Assembly (NCBI GenBank): GCA_012295275.1
Contig: CM022672.1
Coordinates: forward strand, 1,173,943-1,233,942
Direction of reading: 5' to 3'
Length of the DNA: 60,000 nt
DNA from: Chrysomallon squamiferum
Taxonomy: Eukaryota > Mollusca > Gastropoda > Neomphalida > Peltospiridae
This document shows, in pieces, positions 21,206-33,150 of this stretch. The notes under the pieces are model-generated. The model was not told the origin of the DNA. It worked only from the letters and a program-made list of their open reading frames with translations, and ran no database searches. The position numbers and the translations under genes are program-made. How positions within the stretch are numbered: position 1 is the stretch's first letter; each line of letters opens with the position of its first letter.

Positions 21206-22620
21206 CTTTTTGATTTTTCTAATCCTTCTTCCTCTGCCAGTTCCGCCTCCAAGTCCTGTTCAAGCATCAAACACGTAATTATCACCACAACACGTAACAA
21301 TTATAACATCCTTCAGCAGCAACAACGACAACAACAACAACGTCAACCATAACTTGATGATCAGAACCATTTAGCCTCACAATTCTTACAGGATTGTGAT
21401 AGCCAAGAAAAAAGACGATTCACCCACAGCAGTCGCCTGCTTTGTTCGATATCTGTGTCATGGTAAATGACTGTTGAGTAATTGAATTTCGTTGTTCGCT
21501 GTCAGTGATGAATTTCCTTTGTCACCATCTAGAACGGCAACGCTGTGGGAAGAGAGGCGAAAACCAGACAATCGATGTATTGATTGAGGCATGCAAATCA
21601 GCTGTCGCCATTTTCATGCAAATAATTTTGTAAATTTTGATTGATTTTGTTCTTCGAGGAACCTCGGAAATTCGAGAGTATAACCGTCTTTACCCGTTTA
21701 GAAATGATACAAATTTAATTTTTGCAAAAAATATAATGTATGTATATATTTGAAATATATATTTGGATGTCACATGGGCAGATTGAGTGGTGACAAAACG
21801 ATTTTCACATTGCAATTTATTTATTGACAAACAATGTCATATTTATCATGCATGTAGGTTTAACAACTTATAATTATATGTCTATCGGTTCCATGATGAT
21901 ATTAGTCATTTCTGTTAACTGGACGATATATAGTTTCTTTTTAAAAAGATAATAAATTTTTGAAGTTTTTGAAGTCTTCATGCATTATAAGTTTTTAGAT
22001 TAAACAAGTGTGTTGTACACACGAGTAAATACGGTAATTGTGAAAATATTATATTTCTTTATTTATTCATAACTCTTTTACTCATTCCCTCCATATATTA
22101 TTATTATTATTATTTTATTATTTTTTTTTATTTGCTATAATTATGTCTATCAACACTAAGAATATACAATACGAGAATTTGACGTTGCCACATATTTACA
22201 AGTTACACTTCAAGTTATTTCATCACTTACGTGATTCAGTGAAATAAACTGTACACACGGAAATGATCTGAAAACTAAACTGCTTGATTTGTGTCTTACG
22301 ATCTGGTGTCCATTACTAAGTGACATCTTTAAATGTTAACTTCTATTTCGTCACGCGATCTTTCTGAAACAGTGGTTAGGAACGAAGTGTTTTGTTTCGA
22401 TGGCAAATCTAAAACTTGCGAAACGACCACTTTAACAAGTAATTCTTCTCATTACTAGAAAGATAACTGGGAAAAGAACGTGGTAGGTGCTGTCCTTTCT
22501 ATCTGTATGTTTGAACGTTGCTTGAGAAAAGAATGTAGCTGGAGACAATGCGATCAAAAGATTTCATATTCTGTTGTTGCTAATTGACGTAGCCAATGAA
22601 GTGGCGGCCGTAACTTTATT
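21206..22620. other. unique sequence
   Basis: CAA units near 21319-21342 and ATT near 22097-22115. No gene, RNA or SINE recognised. Confidence 0.4.
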
Positions 22621-22628
22621 CACTCTAT

Positions 22629-22678
22629 GACAACAGCAGCAGCAACGGCAGCAGCAGCAGCAACAACAACAACAACAA
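22629..22678 (+). repeat. CAG/CAA trinucleotide repeat
   Basis: CAGCAGCAGCAACGG followed by CAG and CAA units. It could encode polyglutamine, but no ORF surrounds it. Confidence 0.93.
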
Positions 22679-23374
22679 TTGTGATTACAACCAAAAACGC
22701 CCATTTATGCATGACAATTGATAATCGTGCACATATTCTGAAGTATCGTTAAATATAAATTTATTCATTCATTTAGTTAAAGGTTGTATATAAAAGAAAG
22801 TGTAGCATTTCGAGAGAAAAATATAAAATAAGCATTTCAGTTTTTGTGACAAACTAAAACAAGACGGAAATAAACGCCGTCAACATTTATTAACTATTGG
22901 CTTCAAGATGTATTATTATTACTATTACTTTTTTTCAGTATAAATTTCCGAGCTTCTCTCTTTTTATAATTGGTTAGATTAAGATGCTGTTTCTGTCAAT
23001 GTTTGTTACTAGTAAAAAATACATTACTGTCAGTAGTAATACTATGAATGTCAGTTTTGAGGTTTTTGTAAGACGAGTTGACATATTTTATATTAGTGTG
23101 TAGAAAACGGGATTTGAATAGAAAACATGTTCTTCAATTGCTTTCAGCAGTTACCAAATGACGTAATTATAATGTAAATAGAATTAATAACTTACGAACA
23201 TAAAATCGAGAAATGAATAAAGAAACTTGTATAAAAAATATATTAAAATTGAAAATATATTGAGTTATCCTTAAGCAACTATCAATAAATATTGATACAG
23301 AAAAGATAAAAAAAAAAAGAAAGAAACAAACTCGTTTAATGTACAAAACTATGATACTGGCAATAAAATAAAAT

Positions 23375-23375
<1 letters not shown>
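22679..23375. other. AT-rich unique sequence
   Basis: Nothing recognised. Confidence 0.4.

Positions 23376-23409
<34 letters not shown>
23376..23409 (+). repeat. poly-A run, 34 nt
   Basis: Uninterrupted A-run. The upstream sequence shows no retroposed gene. Confidence 0.97.
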
Positions 23410-23413
<4 letters not shown>

Positions 23414-23579
23414 AAATCAGAACTAATGAGTTAACACTTAAAAGCAGTGAAAACCATTGAACACTACTTTCCTTTACAGAAAGCCGTTGATATGGCGAAA
23501 CCCCGAAAACGACCGATATCAACCTAAAACACATTTCATCTAGGAAAGTTTGATGTGGGCGATGGAAGCTAAAATGAAA

Positions 23580-23770
23580 ATGAGATCGCATTAGGAAGAG
23601 CTAACCGCGAGCCGACATGAAGCTGCTCGCTGGGCTTTGTCAGTTCGGAGCGAGTTGACGCGTTGCTGCCGTCGCGTGACTGCGAGTGTTACAGAAGGTA
23701 TCTCCCGCAGTTTAACAGCGATCCTAGGTGGCAGGTTTAAACGGGCAGTGACGAAATAAATACTTAACAG
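23580..23770. other. GC-richer CpG-bearing island
   Basis: About 190 bp with several CG dinucleotides, clearly unlike its AT-rich flanks. Frames on both strands are short; the minus-strand 83-codon ORF (23591-23842) has no domain. It could be an unrecognised exon or a regulatory element. Confidence 0.2.
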
Positions 23771-24620
23771 TAGCGATAAAGAAGTTTTATGACGCAATAC
23801 CTTCACTAAACTCTTCGGATTTATTTTGTCAGGAAATTGCACAATGTGTCAAAATTGATTTTTTTTTTTCTACTTTGGTAAACTGTGCATTAAATTCAGC
23901 AAAAATAGAGAAAGTAAAGAAAAAAATCAGAAAAAAAAAGAAGAAGAAGAAGATGAAAATGAAAGAAAGGAATGAAACTGGTCGTTTTTGCTGATTGATT
24001 TGAATTTTGATGCCTCTTGGGGTTTTCAACTTGAATCTCAGACGCTTTCACTTTGCTATACACAGTTAATAATTGTCTTCTTCTTTTCCTTGTTTGTCTT
24101 ATGTATGTCTGTCATAAGAGAGATAGATAATACCTGCTATCTTCAGTCCATTAAGTACTGTTATTTACTATAAACACATTTCAAAAACACAACACGATCT
24201 GTTGTAAGTTACTCGTAATGCACTGTACGAAAAAAAGAAAGAAAAAATTAAAAGAAATTAGGCAGTTTACATATTATTACAATCACTACAAAAGTAGAAG
24301 ACGACTGTTAAGAAATACAATTACACTTTTTATCGATTCAACAAAAAAAAAAAACTAAAAAAATTTTTTTTTTTTTTTTTACTATCTGTACCGGAAATCG
24401 AAAAGGTTTCGCTAAATAATAGATTATTAAAGAACAAGGAACTGCCTGAAGAATCGAGGCTCAGAGAATTTAAAGAACAACGTTCATCTGAGAGTAAATT
24501 GCAGGTCACCTTCTAAACCTCGGCGTAGACTCGTGTCCCTGGAGTCGCTGAACGTAAATGAAAGAATATATTTAGTTTCTACAGTTACCTGCGCCGGTGG
24601 TTGTATTATATTCCACTCGA
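23771..24620. other. AT-rich sequence with A/T runs
   Basis: GAAGAAGAAG units near 23938-23952 and an A-run/T-run pair at about 24342-24380. Nothing else recognised. Confidence 0.4.
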
Positions 24621-24781
24621 TTAATGACTTCCGATGATGTCTTCACAACACTGCGAAATAACATGTTTCCTGGCAGATGGTGGTGCTGATGAAGGCATCA
24701 AAGAATTGTCCCCAGAGGCTGGTCCTTGCTGTGTGCAAGCCGTGGTGTCATCAACACCAGTTTCTCTGTATTTCGACGACA
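24621..24781 (-). CDS. candidate 3'-terminal coding exon
   Basis: Read on the minus strand, a pyrimidine-rich tract and CCGCAG acceptor (complement of 24782-24787) are followed by a 161-nt open stretch. It starts in phase 2 and encodes SSKYRETGVDDTTACTQQ, then a Ser/Pro/Ala-rich linker with SSAPPSARK and a CCEDIIGSH end before TAA at 24621-24623. The same frame is open 25 codons further upstream, so a simple ORF to 24857 is the alternative. Codon use and composition look more coding-like than most of the window. No family is recognised and no AATAAA is evident close downstream. Confidence 0.28.
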
Positions 24782-24859
24782 CTGCGGCGAGTGACAAACA
24801 CACGAAATAATTAACTTTTAACCTCGGCTGATCCGAGTGTTGACGACAGCTCTGCAAGG

Positions 24860-25345
24860 TCGTCCGGGGTGATGGATGAAGGGATAGAAAAAGAGGATGA
24901 GGTTATGACAAAAATTTAGGATGAATTAAGAGAATCAAAAGCATTTGGGAATATTGGTGCTTTTAATGAATACTTTGAAACAGCCTCAGAATGATGGTTG
25001 ATAGCCTCTTACATCGATTCTCCGCAAAAGACAGAGTACATTCGTACCCAAAAGTGTTTTCATGACAGAAATAAAATAGAGACAATTATAGTATATTTTC
25101 CCATCGTTGCTCTTAGGAACTGAAGCGGAGAAAGTATAGAAAAGTATTTGATATTGTGTATGTTCGTATATGTATAAGTACATGTATGTATGTGTACATG
25201 TGCTTATGGAAGAATGTATCTCTGTGATTCCAGGCATTGCACCCAGGAATATATTTCTCTTCAAACCAAACGTCAGCATTAAATTAATTTTATTTTTAAA
25301 GCATTGACTGGACTATTACAAAAAAATATATATAATTTTTCACTT
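24860..25345. other. unique sequence
   Basis: TATG/TACA-rich stretch near 25155-25205. No feature recognised. Confidence 0.4.
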
Positions 25346-25354
25346 TATGTATAG

Positions 25355-25415
25355 ATACACACACATACACACATACATTCATGCATCTATGTTCATCCAA
25401 ACATACAAACGTATA

Positions 25416-25449
<34 letters not shown>

Positions 25450-25486
25450 TGTCTGTGCCTGTGTGGGCATGTATGGGCATGTGTGT
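25355..25486 (+). repeat. CA then (GT)n microsatellites
   Basis: A short CA/CATA run (25357-25378) and a GT tract (25418-25447 with a decayed tail), in complementary orientation. Confidence 0.93.
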
Positions 25487-26375
25487 GTACAAAAAGGATA
25501 TAATAAAGACTGTTTGTTTCTTTCAATAATGTTTTTCTCTTAAAGGAGTTTGGATTTTGATGGATATTCTATATTAAAAACATAATTCATTCTAAAAAAT
25601 TAAAACTAACCACTAAAGTGTTGGGTCATTCAATTTGCTCATACTTGGAGGTCAAGATAAGGTAAATTTTGATATTAATAAATTCATATAAACATATAGA
25701 AAACAACAATTATAGTTATAAAATCAACCAATTATTAAAAGAAAAATCAGCAATTATATAACCAAAATTTCCATCGAACAGTAATACTTATATTATAAAG
25801 TGAATAATACATTTTTAAAACAACTAGATCTTTTTTTTATTTAAAATTGCTAGAATTTAATTTCATCATTTAAATATACTGTTTCATTTCCCCGCCATAA
25901 ATTAAGATTCTCTCCCATCCATTAATAACATTGGGATGTTTTTCACTTATTTGCAAATAATAAATAAGTTTGCATTAATTAGACACATTCTTAAGCTAAA
26001 ATAATCTGTTTCTCTGTTTTTAATACGACAGAACACGAGACTTCTCATTCCGCTCAACTTCTTTGATATGATATTTCTTTCATTACTCCATTTTTCATCT
26101 GTTCATCCATCATTTCAGACACTCTCACAAAAAAAAAACTCCAGCATTCAAAACAAATGAAATTAATAAATAAAAACAAGCAGCGAAAAAAGCCAGTATC
26201 TAATAAGAACTTTCAACAATAAGCAATAGAAGAAAATAAGATACCATCAATTTCCCATTCAGTTTGTAATTTTAATTCATATTTCAAATATAAATTAAAA
26301 AACAACAACAACAAGAACAGAATAACGTATCTATAATCGAAACAAACTGTTTTCATTTCGATATCTTCAACTGCT
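25487..26375. other. AT-rich unique sequence
   Basis: Nothing recognised. Confidence 0.4.
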
Positions 26376-26620
26376 TTAAACTTGAGAGAATCTGACACCA
26401 TCTTGCCGACAACAGGAAGTCGGAAGAGGAAGTGAGAACAGCAAGATCGATTCCGTTTCGCGTGTTACTCCGAAGGATGTTTGGAAAAGCTTTGTCTTCT
26501 GGAAGCAAACAGCGTCTGACAACAGGAATATGTACGATCACTGCTTGCTCGCTCCCTGGGGCCTGCTGAACTACATCGGAGCTCCCGACTTCTATAACTG
26601 ACCTGTCACCGCTAACAATA
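26376..26620. promoter_or_regulatory. higher-complexity island with clustered ETS words
   Basis: ACAGGAAGT (26412-26420) and GAGGAAGTG (26426-26434) lie within 25 bp, with a further GGAAG between them, in a segment less AT-rich than its surroundings. No coding frame is convincing. Function is inference. Confidence 0.15.
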
Positions 26621-27014
26621 TCGTAATCGGAACGATAATAAAACGTCCATCAGCGACTGTGATGGGGTCTAATAGATCCATGGGCGCATGCAAATGACAT
26701 TTGTATTGCATTACCACGAACCATCAGTTTCAGAATCCATCGATTGACAGTGTGACATCTGCAATCAGACCTCATGCTGTCGTCGTTGTGTGACCCAGTT
26801 TGCGGTGTTTAATTACATCATTCTGAACCATGAACTTAAAGTGTAAAGTGCGTACATGCCCAATCACGGATACCGACCGATATTTTTTTTATCTTTGCAA
26901 TGGAATTTGCTTCATCTTTAAACTTTACTTCATCAATATGTGACAGTCTCCTTTTCTCAGAAATTTTGGTTACATCTTTACAGTTATTCAATCTTAATAT
27001 CAGTATTTCTATCA

Positions 27015-27165
27015 GTAATAATAACAATAATAACAACAGCAGCAGCAGCAACAACAACAATAACAATAGTACTAGTAATAGTAGACAAAGTAATTATAAT
27101 AGTGGTGGTAGTGGTAATAACAGTAGTACAGTACTAGTAGTAACAGCAGTACTAATAATTATAAC
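27015..27165 (+). repeat. AAT/AGC/AAC/AGT trinucleotide field
   Basis: A mosaic of AAT, CAG, CAA and AGT units over about 150 bp, giving Asn/Ser artefact frames. Confidence 0.9.
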
Positions 27166-27565
27166 TACAAATTTACAGTGGTGCTCCATTCAGACGATGA
27201 CATCATATGACAACTGCAATTACGTTAAGAAGGAAACAAATAAAAAAAGAGAAGAAGAAGAAAACTGAAAATATAAACGTCCAGCAAGCTTTGCTTTATA
27301 ATCGGCTTTCTGCTTGCAGATTCAGCTGTGTTGATAGTTATTCTCTTTCATGCTAAAGTCTTTAAGAAAGCTTTGCATCGTTTAACATTGTCTTGAAAAC
27401 ATTTATAATTGGCAAACCCTAACAGCACATTCACTGACGAAGTGGCCAAATCACTGATCACAGGATCGCGCAGTTACCACGAAGCAGACAGCGCCATCAT
27501 CATCTTCATCTTATTTCTGTTCTTGTGATTGCTATTCTTTTCATTCTTGTTATACGTTTGTCATT
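27166..27565. other. unique sequence
   Basis: No feature recognised. Confidence 0.4.
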
Positions 27566-27576
27566 GTTGTTTGTTG

Positions 27577-27608
<32 letters not shown>

Positions 27609-27622
27609 GCTACTACTACTGT
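27566..27622 (+). repeat. (GTT)/(ATT)/(CTA) field
   Basis: Trinucleotide units in series. Confidence 0.93.
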
Positions 27623-28728
27623 TAACATTAATTTATAATTTTAAAGCTATATTATTTAAAATAACTAATTTTCGTTCTTGTCATTAACTCGGATTTTCAT
27701 TGTTTAAGCTGACATAAAGTTTAAAATAATTAAAATAATTTGTTTTCTATTATTATATATATATACATTTATATCCTTTTTTTTGTCAGACCTTTTCTGA
27801 AAATAGTTTTGTTTTATTTGTTTGGGTGAAGGAATATATAAGCTAAATATGATGCAAAGACTACCTTGTGGAAGGAAAACAGTGCAATAAATGATGGCAA
27901 CTTTTGATCAAATTTGAGCAATAGTAAACACAAAAGCTCTAAAGCTTCATAACCCTTGTTTAAAAAAAAGAAAGGGAATCAGACAAAAAGGAGAGAAGAC
28001 CGTTCGCTCCTCGGGGTTTACGTTGTTCAGTTTCAGATTTAGACTCAGGTTTAGATTCAGCTTTAGGGATAAGTTTGTGCAAGATCAAATATTACCTCAC
28101 TGAATGCACGTAGTCGCTGCAGCGATCGGAAGTAATTCCAAGATAACCGCTACACCGCATGAATACTAAATCACTCTAACAAAACACAAACAGCTTATAA
28201 TTCTTATAATAGGTTAGAGACATCGATTTATATATCTTCCTTCTCATCTCATTCTGAAGTAAGCGGGATGTAATCATCTTGATTCAGATAATTGCATACT
28301 TCCACGTCTTAGGCAGACGATATCGATCAGTTTCGCGCCATATTTTAACCTACGCTTTTGCACGAGAAACATCAAAATTTCCGATCGACCTAGTATTAAT
28401 TTTTTTTTTCTTACCACCTGTCCAATTAAAGAAATCTTTTTCTTCGTCAGAGATTTTATCAAGTACAGCTGGAATTTCCAAAAATACGGTGCTTCTAATG
28501 CCTACTGAACGAATCTGAACACTTAATTTGTTTTAAAGAAAAAGTGGAGAATTCAAATAAAAAAAAAAAAAAACGTTAACAGAAAAAGAAACCGAGAAAA
28601 AAGTGTTTGTAATCAATTAGCAAACTAGCAGAGAGCATGCAGTGCATTGGAAATCCTTGGCTTTGACTAAATCGAAAATGCTGGCATTCTCAGAGATTGA
28701 TGGGGTGGGGCTGACGTTCACTGGTTAG
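27623..28728. other. AT-rich unique sequence
   Basis: A degenerate TTTAGA/TTCAGA run near 28028-28068. ORFs around 28274-28518 on both strands overlap and show no domain. Confidence 0.35.
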
Positions 28729-28739
28729 ATCACGTGACT
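28729..28739. promoter_or_regulatory. E-box word ATCACGTGACT
   Basis: An 11-nt word identical to the one at 5710-5720. CACGTGAC is a typical binding word of USF/MITF/TFE bHLH-zip factors. Function is not shown. Confidence 0.2.
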
Positions 28740-28931
28740 GTTACGTCGTACTGTTTTACGTCTCAGTCTCTGTCCAGTGTCTAAGTTGATCGTTTTTATT
28801 AGTCTGCATGTTCTTTTTCTTAGTTTGTTGTTGTTGTTATTTTCCCAAAATATTCACTCTTTGATTCAGGAATCATAGCACTTGTAACTGAAAGGAGGTT
28901 AGCATTTAGATAACAAATATTATTAGAACCA

Positions 28932-28969
28932 GTGTGTGTGTGTGTGTGTGTGTGTGCGTGTGTGTGTGT
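28932..28969 (+). repeat. (GT)n microsatellite
   Basis: About 19 units with one GC interruption. Confidence 0.95.
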
Positions 28970-28979
28970 TCTAGTGTGG

Positions 28980-29438
28980 CTATTTCTATATGTATTGAAA
29001 ACAAAGCAGCTTACTGAAGGCTCATTCGTACTAATATTAAAGCTACTAACCATGGAAGTTTAGTATGAACGATGGAATGAATAGACTTTATGGATTAGAC
29101 CCATGTTAACGTTTCCTACATAACAATTTCATTTTCAGGATGAAAAACATGATATCCGGATAAAGGGCAAAACAAAATGGTTAAATTTATGCAAAATCAC
29201 GTATCCGTGATCGATATGTTGCAAACGGCAAAGACAAGCTTATTTTCAGGCAATTTTAATGATGAATCTGGTTAGAAGTACGAGGTCCCACGTCTTTCGA
29301 TGCTGGCTGAAGAAGAAGATATATCAGATTTTGAAGACTAAGTCACTTTCCTTATTGCTTGCGTTCAGTGGAAAAGGCTATGTTATCACTTCATTTGATG
29401 CTTGTCATGAAAGGTATTCTATTAAAACCTGCATTACT
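28980..29438. other. unique sequence
   Basis: A frame open from 29259 leads into the CTA repeat downstream. Its non-repeat part (about 60 codons) shows no domain. Confidence 0.35.
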
Positions 29439-29455
29439 GCAGCTACTACTACTAT

Positions 29456-29505
<50 letters not shown>

Positions 29506-29700
29506 TTACCACTACTACTACTACTTCTACTACTACTATTACTACTACTTCCACTATTACTATTACTACTTCTACTATTTCTATTACAATATTACATGAC
29601 TACTACACGATACTACTAGTATTGCTGCAGCTATTGCTGTTGCTGCTACTATTACTGTTGCTACTGCTGCTGGTGATAATAATAATTATTATATTACTAT
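29439..29700 (+). repeat. (CTA)n trinucleotide field
   Basis: Long CTA/TTA/TTC mosaic, then CTG/TTG units near 29620-29672. The Thr, Leu and Tyr runs in the three frames are artefacts. Confidence 0.95.
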
Positions 29701-29879
29701 TTTTCTACCGCTACTAAAACTAGAAGCACAACCATTGCCATCAACATCACCACTACTGCTATTATCACTGCTTCAGTATGCGTATTGCTATTACTTTTGT
29801 TATCAAAGGAATTATGCTACTGTTGTATTACGATTAATAATAACAAACAAAACAACAACAAAAAAGCCCACAAAAAACC

Positions 29880-29920
29880 ACCACCTACTACTACTACTAC
29901 TACTATTATTATTACAATAT
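29880..29920 (+). repeat. (CTA)/(TTA)n
   Basis: A short CTA run that switches to TTA. Confidence 0.9.
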
Positions 29921-30022
29921 GCAATAATTAATATATTCCTCTGCTGAGAATCTACTTTCAAAACCAAGAATACAGAACTGCATCTTTACAAATTATCGAG
30001 ACCCTTCAATTGCATAAATCGC

Positions 30023-30080
30023 TTTATTTCTTTTCTTTTTCTTTCTTTTTTCTTTCTTTCTTTCTTTTTTTTTGTTTTGT
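30023..30080 (+). repeat. TTTC/T-rich run
   Basis: Degenerate TTTC units ending in a T-run. Confidence 0.88.
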
Positions 30081-30940
30081 TGTTATTTTGATAAACTTGT
30101 TTTTAATATACTGTTTTTCTTATCAAAGCTTCTTCGTTAGCAGATTTCCAAAACTAATTTTTTTTCTCGGCTCTTTGATATGCCATGTTATTTCTTGTTT
30201 TTGACTCGTGAAATTCTCTCATAGCGGTTCTTGCAGGGATTGTCGTAAAATAATCCTCTTCATTGATCTGATGGTTGGTTAGGTCAACAGAAGTAAGTCA
30301 AAATGTTACTTCCCATAACTAGCATAGTTTAAAACTGGAAAAGGCTATTTGTGCTGTTTATGTGTTTCTAATCAGACAAATGTTCATGGTCCTGTACAAA
30401 TGTTTGTTATATACATATTTATATATCAAAACGATCATCGTTGTCAATATCATATAATCAATGAATGAAAGAAAAAATTAATATATTAATGTACGTATAT
30501 TCGTAAATAATTGCGTGTACGTATAAATATTTGTGTGCATGTGTGTATGTATTAAACTATATGCTCAAAAACGATTCGGTAGATTCTTCGTACATGTTGT
30601 ATACGTTAAAAATTGCGAGTACCTCTGTGAAACGACATCGATTCGCGCCTGGAACTCTGTGTATGGTATCAGTGAATCACCCTAAGAACTGAAAACAAAG
30701 TTTTGATGAGATATTTATCGATTTCCCCTTAGAAGAAGATAATAATGTCGTATCTTTCTTTTTCTACCACGATAGTCTTTTTTAAAACATGAATGATGTT
30801 GGATACTGAAAAAATCTGTGGACTGATGTCACAGTTAAGTAGCTATCTGGTCCAGTCAGACAGTCTGTGTACATTTCTCAACATTATTGCTGAGTGAAAC
30901 GCAACCGGTTTATTTGCAGACAACTATGTTACTAATGATC
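30081..30940. other. unique sequence
   Basis: Around 30168-30185 the word CTCTTTGATATGCCA weakly resembles a reversed SINE core, but no other SINE block supports it. Nothing else recognised. Confidence 0.35.
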
Positions 30941-30943
30941 CGG

Positions 30944-31165
30944 CCATGGAGGTGGCCCGAATGGTGTACCGTAAATCCTACGGAACAGGATTAGTTTCTA
31001 ATTAAGATCTGTTAGGCATGTTATCCATGGTCCGAATAGTCTACCTTAAATCCTATGGAATAACACGACTTTCTAATTAAATTCTGAGGGAGCCGTTCAA
31101 ATAGACCCATTCGGTCTACCGTAAATCGTATAGAATATGATTAGAAGCGTTCTGGTGTTCGTACA
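30944..31165 (+). repeat. three-copy 75-bp tandem repeat
   Basis: Anchor words recur at exactly 75-bp intervals: GTGTACC/GTCTACC/GTCTACC at 30964, 31039 and 31114, each followed by G/TTAAATCSTA and GGAAY/AGAAT. TTTCTAATTAA appears in copies 1 and 2. Copies differ by substitutions with no net indel over two periods. Each unit carries CCGAATRG or ATTCGG just before the anchor. There is no spacer architecture of a CRISPR kind, and the family is unknown. Confidence 0.8.
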
Positions 31166-32141
31166 GAATACAGATATAGCATACTTATGTCAATGTATAT
31201 TTCAATGTATATTTAAATCTCTATGTTTTGAAGTGATCAACGACTGTAACGTCTGTATGTGTAATTTATATAACTCCCTCAGGACTTCGGATGAGATCTG
31301 AAAACGATGATCTAGATGATTCAATACTTTTGACTGTACATCTGTTTGAAAGAAACAAATACTGAAACTGTATGGACAGATCTTTTCCTAACTTTTACAG
31401 TAGTTTATTGTTTTCTTAAATAAATCAATAAATCAAAATAAAAATGAGAAAAGTTTCGTTTTAAGGATTATGCTCGCAGTAATCACTATATCGGGTCTAA
31501 ATATAACACATAACTCTGTAATAGAAATATAAAATAAAACAGTAAAGGAGAAATATTAAACTATTTTAAAACAATTGTTTTATAGGTTTTACGGTATTTC
31601 TTGGCAGCAGTCTACATTGAATACCAATAGTCTCCTAAGCAGTCAGTTCTAGTTAATTTGATATTTCTATATGTAACTGGAAAAGTTGATGTCTAAAAGA
31701 AAGAGAGAAACTGGAAGGAGAAAGACTCGCAAATCCCATCTCCTTTTGATGTTTTTCTTTAGATTTTACGGTAGCTGTTTTTTCAACGTAGTCCTACTGC
31801 CACTGTCCATCACGTACGAGAACGCTTTCTGCGTTTCGTTATGACCACTAATGTCCTGTCATGTCTTCAAATTCTTAGTACCTAAATAGTTTGTGCAGAC
31901 ACCATAATCGCTCGTTATTTTCGAAGCAAGCAGACAATTATGTTTCAATCTGACATTTATCTGTCTGTGGGACTATTGGACCTAACTAAGCCGTGAACCC
32001 AGGTTTTCGTTTGTTTTTCTGTCAGAAGAATGAAAGCAAATGGGCGGATAATAACACACGCTTGCGCCAATTGTGACGGGAATGGAGAATCTCACGCTGA
32101 GGCTCGTTAACGTCAATCTCAGAGAAACAGGAATGCGTAAT
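31166..32141. other. unique sequence
   Basis: A 13-bp direct duplication, TCAATGTATATTT, at about 31190-31216. No gene recognised. Confidence 0.4.
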
Positions 32142-32160
32142 CCCTTTAAAGGGAGATAAC
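32142..32160. other. palindrome CCCTTTAAAGGG with GGGAGATAAC
   Basis: A perfect 12-bp palindrome overlaps AAAGGGAGATAAC, a word I recall as common in mollusc non-coding DNA. That recollection is not checked. Confidence 0.4.
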
Positions 32161-32235
32161 TACTGCAAAGCGGAAACACTGCTCTATGCCTTTGCAGCTA
32201 TTGAAATTATAATTAGCCATTACTGTCCACACCAA

Positions 32236-32520
32236 TACTACTACTACAGCTGTTGTTGCTGCTACTACAGCTGCTACTACTGCTACTACAGCTGCTGCTA
32301 CTGCTATTACTATTACTATGATTACTCACTGTTTCTGCTGTTACTACTACATTAGTCATTACTTCCGCTATTGTTATATAACTGCTGATAGTATAATGTT
32401 AGTAATACTGCTGGTATTATCCTACTACTACTATTACTACTACTACTGCTGCTACTACTACTACTGCTACTATTGCTACTACTACTTCTACTATTATTGC
32501 TGCCCTGCTATCATAAGAAG
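32236..32520 (+). repeat. CTA/CTG trinucleotide fields
   Basis: Two blocks (about 32236-32320 and 32400-32510) of CTA, CTG and TTA units separated by unique DNA. Confidence 0.92.
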
Positions 32521-33150
32521 TGTTACTAATATCGTCACTGTTATTGCTACCGTCATTTATACTGCTACTATTACCAAAACCAATGCGTGATTACTAGTAC
32601 AACAGCCATTACTGCTATTAGTTACAGCAGCAGTCGTAACATGAGCATCATCATCAGCAGTAACTGTTTTATTGTTAAGCGCAAAATTACTTGTTATAAA
32701 AAAAATACATACATTTACGCCTATATTCTTTTTTTTTTTTTTTTTTTCACTTAGTACATATGTACCTACTCTACAGTTGTACTTTGCATGCTGTATCGCT
32801 TGTTACATATAGTGTACAATAGCAGAAACAGATTCTTGCTGATCATATTGTTGCTAAAGACAATAACGATAAGTGGTTATGATAATAAAGCTCACGACAA
32901 TGATAATACTGATTATGACCATGATGATTATCGGGATGATAATAATACTGATTATGATAGTAATTATCGATTATGATGATGATATACAACAACAATCTCC
33001 TTAAGCACTATGTGTTTGTTCAAACCGTTCACTGTTTACAAGTTTCTTTCCCGTCATGTCTAATTGATAACAACGCTGCAGTTCTCTGACCAGTTTGACG
33101 CGGACGTTGGTAATAAATATTTCACGACTGGTCGGGCAGTGTAATCTGTC
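32521..33150. other. AT-rich sequence
   Basis: A T-run at 32730-32747 and GAT/AAT degenerate units at about 32878-32985. Nothing else is seen. Confidence 0.4.

Noticed and set aside
22629-22678. Polyglutamine-coding exon
   Set aside because: CAG/CAA units are present, but the surrounding frame is short and no splice signals frame it.
23376-23409. Poly-A tail of a processed pseudogene
   Set aside because: No coding remnant or target-site duplication is visible next to it, and A-runs are common throughout the window.
29259-29717. 152-codon ORF with a Thr/Leu-rich tail
   Set aside because: Most of its length is the (CTA)n repeat. The 60-codon non-repeat part has no recognisable domain.
30120-30190. 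Reversed SINE core around CTCTTTGATATGCCA
   Set aside because: A single short resemblance; spacing to the TTAGCAG word does not fit the consensus, and head and tail are missing.
30944-31165. CRISPR array
   Set aside because: Units are contiguous 75-bp tandem copies with no spacer/repeat alternation, and the setting is eukaryotic.
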